This document shows positions 1 to 5,224 of a DNA stretch of 5,224 nucleotides, one piece after another (position 1 is the stretch's first letter; the number at the start of each line of letters is the position of its first letter). Where the stretch lies: positions 1 to 5,224 of the forward strand of contig CAKRSS010000092.1 in the NCBI GenBank assembly GCA_934401725.1, read 5' to 3'. Position numbers and translations under genes: made by a program. This DNA comes from an uncultured Eubacteriales bacterium (GTDB lineage: Bacteria > Bacillota > Clostridia > Oscillospirales > CAG-272). A model generated the notes under the pieces. It did not search any database. It was given only the letters and a program-made list of their open reading frames with translations, and was not told the DNA's origin.

Positions 1-153
1 TAAGTTTAGAACAAACGCCTTCAGAACCCTTCCGGCGAGTCCGAGCGGGGACAGGGCGTGCGTCACCAAAAGGCGTGATGCCGGATGCGTGCGTGCAATG
101 AGGCCACTGTCCGCCACCACCAATCCATCAAGGGAGTGGTGGAGTCCAGAGGG

Positions 154-172
154 GGCGAACCGTAGGTTCGCC
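154..172. other. Perfect hairpin in repeat copy A (8-bp stem, 3-nt loop)
   Basis: GGCGAACC (154-161) pairs with GGTTCGCC (165-172) around the loop GTA. Past one G-G mismatch (153/173) the pairing continues at 151-152 with 174-175. Copy B keeps this hairpin at 4809-4833, with one internal A-C mismatch and a longer GC extension. Confidence 0.8.
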
Positions 173-193
173 GCCTTTGGGGCGACTCTTTTG

Positions 194-222
194 GTACTTT
201 TCTGCTCGCGGCAGAAAAGTAC
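194..222. other. Perfect 12-bp hairpin in repeat copy A
   Basis: GTACTTTTCTGC (194-205) pairs perfectly with GCAGAAAAGTAC (211-222) around the 5-nt loop TCGCG. It is preserved in copy B at 4762-4791, where the C-G pair next to the loop is replaced by T-A pairs, so both sides of the stem changed together. No T-tract follows directly, so a simple intrinsic terminator is unlikely. Confidence 0.85.
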
Positions 223-229
223 AGTTCTT

Positions 230-246
230 AACGTCCCGCGGACGTT
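230..246. other. 7-bp hairpin in repeat copy A
   Basis: AACGTCC (230-236) pairs with GGACGTT (240-246) around the loop CGC. It starts 7 nt after the previous hairpin. Copy B has a hairpin at the matching place (4743-4755, CCACC/GGTGG), 6 nt from its neighbour, but with a different stem sequence. Confidence 0.7.
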
Positions 247-348
247 TGGCGAGTCCCCGCCAAGGCCAAAGAACTCTTTTTTCAAAAAACCGCTTCCCGC
301 CGACGTTCGGCGAGTGCTCCCGTGGCCAAAGAACTATTTTTCAAAAAC
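241..348 (+). repeat. Two tandem ~60-bp subunits with T-tract/A-tract in copy A
   Basis: The unit starting GACGTTTGGCGAGT at 241 recurs as GACGTTCGGCGAGT at 302. Its later part, GGCCAAAGAACT followed by a T-run, C and an A-run, occurs at 264 and again at 324. The period is therefore 60-61 bp. The T-run/A-run pairs suggest bent DNA. Between them CGCCGA (298-303) pairs with TCGGCG (307-312). Read on the minus strand, this hairpin is followed 8 nt later by T6, which is terminator-like for transcripts leaving the gene block leftwards. Copy B has the same arrangement. Confidence 0.75.
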
Positions 349-369
349 CCTTTATAAAAAACCAATTTT

Positions 370-374
370 GAGGG
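370..374 (+). promoter_or_regulatory. Shine-Dalgarno for the pyrophosphohydrolase gene
   Basis: GAGGG lies 7 nt before the ATG at 382, which supports that start. It sits 21 nt after the recognisable end of repeat copy A. The AT-rich stretch TTTATAAA at 351-358 could be a -10 element, but no convincing -35 was found, so the promoter stays unplaced. Confidence 0.65.
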
Positions 375-381
375 ACTACCT

Positions 382-750
382 ATGACACATAATTCCGAAA
401 ACGAAATTTCTAAAGGCCGCATAACCCTGCGTTATCTCCAACGCTATATCGCCGCCAAGGATCACTCCCGCGACGACCCGGAGCATAGCCCGCGCGATAC
501 CTTCGTCAAACTCATGGAGGAGCTCGGCGAGCTCGCCCGGCACGTCGTGCGCACGCCGCGCCACGCTACGGGTGCGGACGACCTCAAGGGCTCCGTCGAG
601 GAGGAAATCTACGACGTGCTCTACTACCTGCTGCTCTTCGCAGCCGATGAGGGTGTCGACATCGAAAAATGGATACCGCTCAAGGAGCAAATCAACCGTA
701 CCCGCTACCCCGCGGGCGTGAATTTCGACCCCGACGGCGAGACGCTGTAA
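382..750 (+). CDS. MazG-like nucleotide pyrophosphohydrolase
   Basis: This 122-residue protein fits the small single-domain MazG-like group of all-alpha NTP pyrophosphohydrolases. These cytoplasmic enzymes hydrolyse a nucleoside triphosphate to the monophosphate and pyrophosphate. The visible signature is EELGE at residues 46-50 (E46, E47, E50) followed by EEEIYD at 73-78 (E75, D78). Together they give the EExxE...ExxD pattern that binds magnesium in this superfamily. The C-terminal KEQINRTRYP at 101-110 resembles the closing helix of the group. The length suits a single domain, unlike the tandem-domain E. coli MazG of about 260 residues. The ATG is supported by GAGGG 7 nt upstream. It is the first gene of the block, 43 nt before the kinase gene. 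The substrate cannot be told from sequence; house-cleaning of modified nucleotides is an inference from the family. Confidence 0.85.
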   Translation: MTHNSENEISKGRITLRYLQRYIAAKDHSRDDPEHSPRDTFVKLMEELGELARHVVRTPRHATGADDLKGSVEEEIYDVLYYLLLFAADEGVDIEKWIPLKEQINRTRYPAGVNFDPDGETL

Positions 751-754
751 GATA

Positions 755-775
755 TATTCCGAGAATAACATATTC
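755..775. promoter_or_regulatory. Alternating 5-bp dyads, possible operator or leader structure
   Basis: The 43-nt gap before the kinase gene contains TATTC (755-759), GAATA (763-767) and TATTC (771-775), each separated by 3 nt. The middle element can pair with either neighbour, giving two overlapping dyads with an 8-bp period. The same stretch can be read as an imperfect direct repeat, 754-769 against 770-782. It could be a protein-binding site or two mutually exclusive weak RNA hairpins. The AT-rich 5-bp stems could also arise by chance. Confidence 0.3.
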
Positions 776-782
776 AGAGAAC

Positions 783-788
783 AAAGGA
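783..788 (+). promoter_or_regulatory. Shine-Dalgarno for the PfkB-family kinase gene
   Basis: AAAGGA ends 5 nt before the ATG at 794 and supports this start. Confidence 0.65.
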
Positions 789-793
789 TAAAC

Positions 794-1873
794 ATGAAAA
801 TTTCAGTCATAACCCTCAACCCCGGCGTCGACCGCATCGTCTACCTGCCGTCCCCCGCGCGGCTCGGCACGCTTAACCGCGCCGGGCGAATCGTCGTCAG
901 TCAGGGCAGTAAGGGCGCGAACGTCGCTATCATGCTGCGCCGACTCGGGCACGGGCCCGCCTATTTCACCTTCACCGGCGGCGCGCTCGGCGGGCTCTCC
1001 GAGTCGTTCACCGATCGCGAGGGTGTCGACGGACGCTTCACCGAGGCCGCCTGCGGCGTAAGAATGAACGTCAAAATTATAGATTCCGACGGCGTGTGCA
1101 CCGAGTTCAACGAACGCGGCGGCCCTGTCGCGGCGGACGAGCTTTCGGCGCTTGTCACCGCGGCGCTTGACTACCGACCCGACCTCGTCGTCATAAACGG
1201 CAGCCTGCCGCAGGGCGTCCCTCCCGATATTTACGGCAGACTCGTCGCAAAATTCAACGAAATGGGCGCGTACACAGTCCTCGACGCCGACGGCGACGCC
1301 ATGCGCCACGGCCTCGACGCCCGACCGCGCCTAATAAAACCGAACGTGCGCGAGCTTTCCGGCATCGTCGGCTGTGACGAGCGCGAGCTCGACAGCCCGG
1401 ACCGCCTCGCCGACGCCATGCTCGCCACCCGCGCGCGCTTCGGCTGCGATGTAATCTGCACCCTCGACAGCCGCGGGGCGGTCGGGCTTTGCGGGGCGGG
1501 GAGGATTGACAGCCGCGGGCAGTCAGGCCGGGAAAAGGCAGGTTGCAGCAATCCGGCAGGTTGCAGCGGGCCCGGCGCGGCGGACACTTCGTACACTTCG
1601 TACACTGTGGACACTGCGGACACTGCGGAAATGTGGCGCGTCAGCGCCGCGCCGGTGCGGCTGCGCGGGTTCTCGGGCGCGGGCGACACCTTCCTCGCCT
1701 CCTACCTCCACCGCCGTCTGCTCGGCGACCCGACCCCGCAGTCGCTGGCCTACGCCGCGGCCGCCGCGGGCGCCAAGGTCGAGCTGGAGGGCACCGAGCT
1801 GCCCACTCCGCGCCGCGCCGAGGAGCTGCTCCCATACATTAAAACTGAAAAATTATTCATAAAAAATACATGA
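794..1873 (+). CDS. PfkB-family sugar kinase, 1-phosphofructokinase type, with low-complexity insert
   Basis: This cytoplasmic ribokinase-fold kinase most resembles the 1-phosphofructokinase/tagatose-6-phosphate kinase branch. That branch transfers phosphate from ATP to a sugar phosphate, for FruK fructose 1-phosphate to fructose 1,6-bisphosphate. Visible motifs are TLNPGVDR at 7-14 (usual TxNPAxD), QGSKGANVA at 37-45 (usual GGKGxNV, here with Ser for the second Gly), TEFNERGGP at 103-111, NGSLPQGVP at 135-143, KPNVRELS at 182-189 and GFSGAGDTF at 292-300. D298 is the expected catalytic base. At 359 residues it is longer than the usual 305-315. The excess is an insert at about residues 235-279 made of short repeats, just before the strand leading to GAGD. 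No fructose PTS or regulator gene is visible, so the exact substrate is open among fructose 1-phosphate, tagatose 6-phosphate and similar sugars. The frame is intact across the insert. Confidence 0.85.
   Translation: MKISVITLNPGVDRIVYLPSPARLGTLNRAGRIVVSQGSKGANVAIMLRRLGHGPAYFTFTGGALGGLSESFTDREGVDGRFTEAACGVRMNVKIIDSDGVCTEFNERGGPVAADELSALVTAALDYRPDLVVINGSLPQGVPPDIYGRLVAKFNEMGAYTVLDADGDAMRHGLDARPRLIKPNVRELSGIVGCDERELDSPDRLADAMLATRARFGCDVICTLDSRGAVGLCGAGRIDSRGQSGREKAGCSNPAGCSGPGAADTSYTSYTVDTADTAEMWRVSAAPVRLRGFSGAGDTFLASYLHRRLLGDPTPQSLAYAAAAAGAKVELEGTELPTPRRAEELLPYIKTEKLFIKNT
1537..1572 (+). repeat. Two 18-bp in-frame tandem units within the kinase gene
   Basis: GGCAGGTTGCAGCAATCC (1537-1554) is followed directly by a copy (1555-1572) that differs only near its end. 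They encode AGCSNP and AGCSGP. The unit length is a multiple of three, so the frame is kept. A related partial duplication, GACAGCCGCGGG, occurs at 1466 and again at 1508, exactly 42 bp apart and encoding DSRG twice. Confidence 0.85.
1583..1627 (+). repeat. Five 9-bp tandem units within the kinase gene
   Basis: Five consecutive units follow the pattern (G/T)ACACT(T/G)(C/T)G: GACACTTCG, TACACTTCG, TACACTGTG, GACACTGCG and GACACTGCG. They encode DTS YTS YTV DTA DTA at kinase residues 264-278. A 9-bp period is frame-neutral, so the copy number could vary without breaking the gene. Confidence 0.92.
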
Positions 1874-1877
1874 AAGG
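1873..1877 (+). promoter_or_regulatory. Weak Shine-Dalgarno for gyrA
   Basis: AAAGG lies 12 nt before the TTG at 1890 and overlaps the kinase stop codon TGA (1871-1873). The spacing is rather long. The nearby ATG (1870) and GTG (1880) are out of the gyrA frame, and no in-frame start codon lies between the kinase stop and 1890. Confidence 0.4.
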
Positions 1878-1889
1878 CAGTGCAACAAA

Positions 1890-4556
<2,667 letters not shown>

Positions 4557-4578
4557 GGCGTATTGGCATATGCCTGTA

Positions 4579-4596
4579 TGCAGAATAAGTTCTGCA
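4579..4596 (+). other. Perfect 7-bp hairpin shortly after gyrA
   Basis: TGCAGAA (4579-4585) pairs with TTCTGCA (4590-4596) around the loop TAAG, 22 nt after the gyrA stop. No T-run follows, only ACCTTTGG, so it looks more like a transcript-end protecting hairpin than an intrinsic terminator. A second palindrome, GGCATATGCC, lies just before it at 4565-4574. Confidence 0.5.
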
Positions 4597-4668
4597 CCTT
4601 TGGCAAGGCACGCCGGGGTGCGCGGCAAAGACGTTTTTGAAAAAGAGTTCTTTGGCCCGAGGGGGCAC

Positions 4669-4699
4669 TCGCCGGGACGTCGGCGAAAAGAGTTTTTTT
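4669..4699 (+). terminator. Terminator-like hairpin and T7 tract after gyrA
   Basis: TCGCCG (4669-4674) pairs with CGGCGA (4681-4686) around a 6-nt loop. Six nt later comes a run of seven T (4693-4699). The site is about 110 nt downstream of the gyrA stop, inside repeat copy B. The spacer AAAGAG between stem and T-run is longer than ideal, so efficiency may be limited. The same design on the minus strand of copy A (298-312 followed by T6) supports a function carried by the repeat. Confidence 0.45.
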
Positions 4700-4742
4700 G
4701 AAAAAAGGGTTCTTTAGCCTTGACGGGCTGCCGCCGTGAAGG

Positions 4743-4755
4743 CCACCGACGGTGG
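4743..4755. other. 5-bp hairpin in repeat copy B
   Basis: CCACC (4743-4747) pairs with GGTGG (4751-4755) around GAC. It occupies the same relative place as the AACGTCC/GGACGTT hairpin of copy A although the bases differ. Confidence 0.6.
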
Positions 4756-4761
4756 AGAAGT

Positions 4762-4791
4762 GTACTTTTCTGTTATGCAACAGAAAAGTAC
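4762..4791. other. Perfect 13-bp hairpin in repeat copy B
   Basis: GTACTTTTCTGTT (4762-4774) pairs perfectly with AACAGAAAAGTAC (4779-4791) around the loop ATGC. It is the counterpart of 194-222, with a paired change near the loop and one extra base pair. Confidence 0.85.
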
Positions 4792-4808
4792 CAAAAGAGT
4801 GCACCAAA

Positions 4809-4833
4809 GGGGACGAACCTACGGTTCGCCCCC
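4809..4833. other. 11-bp hairpin with one mismatch in repeat copy B
   Basis: CGAACC (4814-4819) pairs with GGTTCG (4823-4828) around TAC. After the A4813-C4829 mismatch, GGGG (4809-4812) pairs with CCCC (4830-4833). It is the counterpart of 154-172. Confidence 0.75.
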
Positions 4834-4961
4834 TCTGGACTCCCCCACTCCCGTCATGGATGGGAGGTGGCGTGCAGTGGCCTCATTGCACGCACGCATC
4901 CGGCATCACGCCTTTAGGTGACGCACGCCCTGTCCCCGCTCGGACTCGCCGTGAAGGCCGC

Positions 4962-4980
4962 TTTAGACCATCGCTCTAAA
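4962..4980. other. Hairpin at the outer end of repeat copy B
   Basis: TTTAGA (4962-4967) pairs with TCTAAA (4975-4980) around the 7-nt loop CCATCGC. In copy A only one half, TTTAGA at 5-10, is kept, so this outer hairpin is lost or never existed there. Confidence 0.55.
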
Positions 4981-5039
4981 CTTATAGGGACGTCTTTTGG
5001 GGTCGACCAGTGCGTGCGTGCGGATGGCAGCTTATAGGG
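4981..5039 (+). repeat. CTTATAGGG direct repeat, 50 bp apart
   Basis: CTTATAGGG occurs at 4981-4989, overlapping the outer edge of copy B, and again at 5031-5039. Between them TGCGTGCGTGC (5011-5021) repeats an 11-bp string also present in copy A at 86-96. This may be a remnant of a further truncated repeat or a duplication at the element boundary. Confidence 0.55.
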
Positions 5040-5047
5040 GTGAGGCC

Positions 5048-5098
5048 GGGCGGGAAATGCTTGAAGGGGTTAGTTTTGGGCAGGAAAACGGCTTGAAG
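5048..5098 (+). repeat. Two imperfect direct repeats GGGC(G/A)GGAAA...GCTTGAAG
   Basis: GGGCGGGAAATGCTTGAAG at 5048-5066 recurs imperfectly at 5078-5098, starting GGGCAGGAAAACGG and ending GCTTGAAG. The start-to-start distance is 30 bp. The GGGCGGGAAATG core is close to the reverse complement of the CATTTTCCGCCC core of the array at 5124-5186. Confidence 0.6.
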
Positions 5099-5123
5099 CG
5101 CACGCTCTCCGAGCCCCGCAAGA

Positions 5124-5186
5124 CTCATTTTTCCGCCCGAAAGCCTCATTTTCCGCCCGCCATACCCCATTATTCCGCCTAATTAG
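5124..5186. repeat. Three 21-bp tandem units with CATT(T/A)TTCCGCC-like core
   Basis: The cores CATTTTTCCGCCCG (5126), CATTTTCCGCCCG (5147) and CATTATTCCGCC (5168) start exactly 21 bp apart, close to two helical turns. The spacers differ more than the cores, as expected for phased protein-binding sites, though a decaying tandem duplication would look similar. Three units is short for a CRISPR or iteron array. Confidence 0.7.
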
Positions 5187-5195
5187 CCTTCATGA

Positions 5196-5208
5196 GCGGC
5201 GGAGCCGC
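5196..5208. other. Small GC hairpin at the right edge
   Basis: GCGGC (5196-5200) pairs with GCCGC (5204-5208) around GGA. No T-run follows in the visible 16 nt. Its role is unknown; it may begin another repeat that continues outside the window. Confidence 0.4.
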
Positions 5209-5224
5209 AATATGATGGCGCGCA

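Larger units (their letters stand above)
1..348 (+). repeat. Hairpin-rich intergenic repeat element, copy A
   Basis: This non-coding element is repeated in inverted orientation at 4633-4984 (copy B). The best matching arm is 33-109, which matches the reverse complement of 4875-4951 at 76 of 77 positions. Further exact blocks are 141-170 (against 4814-4843) and 185-204 (against 4781-4800). Both copies begin with TAAGTTTAGA and end with TTTTTCAAAAAC. In between are consecutive hairpins: 114-142, 154-172, 194-222, 230-246 and 298-312, followed or interleaved by two ~60-bp T-tract/A-tract units. No transposase, long ORF with family features, or target-site duplication is visible. The left boundary coincides with the window start, so the element may extend further left. 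It is likely a dispersed non-coding repeat, but only two copies can be seen here. Confidence 0.9.
4633..4984 (-). repeat. Hairpin-rich intergenic repeat element, copy B (inverted)
   Basis: This is the reverse-complement counterpart of 1-348, with about the same length (352 against 348). Its outer end is TCTAAACTTA (4975-4984), matching TAAGTTTAGA at 1-10. Its inner end, with two T-tract/A-tract units whose TTCTTT(G/A)GCC blocks are at 4648 and 4710 (62 bp apart), points to gyrA. Hairpins on the plus strand are 4669-4686, 4743-4755, 4762-4791, 4809-4833, 4845-4870 and 4962-4980. The 41-bp block 4875-4915 is identical to 69-109 in inverted orientation. Divergence is concentrated in loops and in the tandem units. 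The short ORFs crossing it are not credible genes. Confidence 0.9.
4985..5224. other. Non-coding stretch with short repeats, no credible gene
   Basis: The open frames here on both strands are about 60 residues long, lack recognisable motifs and run through repeats, so none is called. No tRNA-like fold or convincing promoter was recognised. The stretch holds the CTTATAGGG pair, two GGGC(G/A)GGAAA...GCTTGAAG units, the 21-bp array at 5124-5186 and a small hairpin at 5196-5208. It may be the upstream region of a gene beyond the window, or further repeat material. Confidence 0.6.

Noticed and set aside
89..385. Open frames of about 60-100 codons through repeat copy A
   Set aside because: They run across perfect hairpins and T-tract units. 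Copy B shows differences in length and sequence that do not preserve a protein. They look like repeat-derived, non-genuine proteins.
1496..1630. Possible frameshift or intervening element in the kinase gene
   Set aside because: The reading frame is intact before and after the insert, all conserved motifs are in one frame, and all repeat units are multiples of three.
1506..1862. Alternate-frame and antisense open frames at the 3' end of the kinase gene
   Set aside because: These are shadows caused by GC-rich, tandem-repeated sequence. The kinase frame carries the GAGD motif and is continuous.
4720..4979. Overlapping short open frames in repeat copy B
   Set aside because: Three frames are open at once over the same hairpins, with no ribosome binding site or family motif; not credible genes.
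4997..5182. Short gene in the right-hand non-coding stretch
   Set aside because: The 61-codon plus-strand frame and the 62-codon minus-strand frame run through the 21-bp repeats and show no motif or convincing ribosome binding site.
5124..5186. CRISPR array
   Set aside because: Only three units of 21 bp with degenerate cores and about 8-bp spacers; too short and irregular for repeats with 30-bp-type spacers.

Overview
The window looks like a chromosomal segment of a GC-rich member of the Bacillota, class Clostridia, probably an uncultured gut-type lineage. The basis is the GyrA protein, which has the Clostridia-like EGHGNFGSVDGDPPAAYRYTEAR block around the catalytic tyrosine. The many C- or G-ending codons and the Shine-Dalgarno-like sites with ATG and TTG starts fit this. 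The placement is an inference; no database search was possible.

Layout. Positions 1-348 hold a non-coding, hairpin-rich repeat (copy A). Three same-strand genes follow: a small MazG-type nucleotide pyrophosphohydrolase (382-750), a PfkB-family sugar-phosphate kinase of the 1-phosphofructokinase type (794-1873), and gyrA, DNA gyrase subunit A (1890-4556, TTG start). The gaps are 43 and 16 nt, so the genes could be one transcription unit. A second copy of the repeat (copy B, 4633-4984) lies in inverted orientation after gyrA. The last 240 bases (4985-5224) hold no convincing gene. They carry short repeats, including three units with an exact 21-bp period, and a small GC hairpin at the right edge.

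How the parts may work together. The three proteins have no obvious shared pathway: nucleotide-pool cleaning, sugar-phosphate phosphorylation and DNA supercoiling. Gyrase is essential and probably dominates the unit's importance. The two inverted repeats face inward with their T-tract ends next to the genes. Copy B offers a terminator-like hairpin plus T7 about 110 nt after the gyrA stop. Copy A offers the equivalent on the minus strand. The pair may therefore insulate the block, and could also recombine to invert it.

Main points for a second look: (1) the inverted ~350-bp element pair, in which several hairpins are kept although their stem sequences changed; (2) a ~45-residue low-complexity insert in the kinase, built from 9-bp and 18-bp tandem repeats; (3) glycine in GyrA at the quinolone-pocket position equivalent to E. 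coli Asp87; (4) a cluster of GGGCGGAAA-type motifs and 21-bp phased repeats at 5047-5186; (5) a TATTC-N3-GAATA-N3-TATTC array just upstream of the kinase gene.
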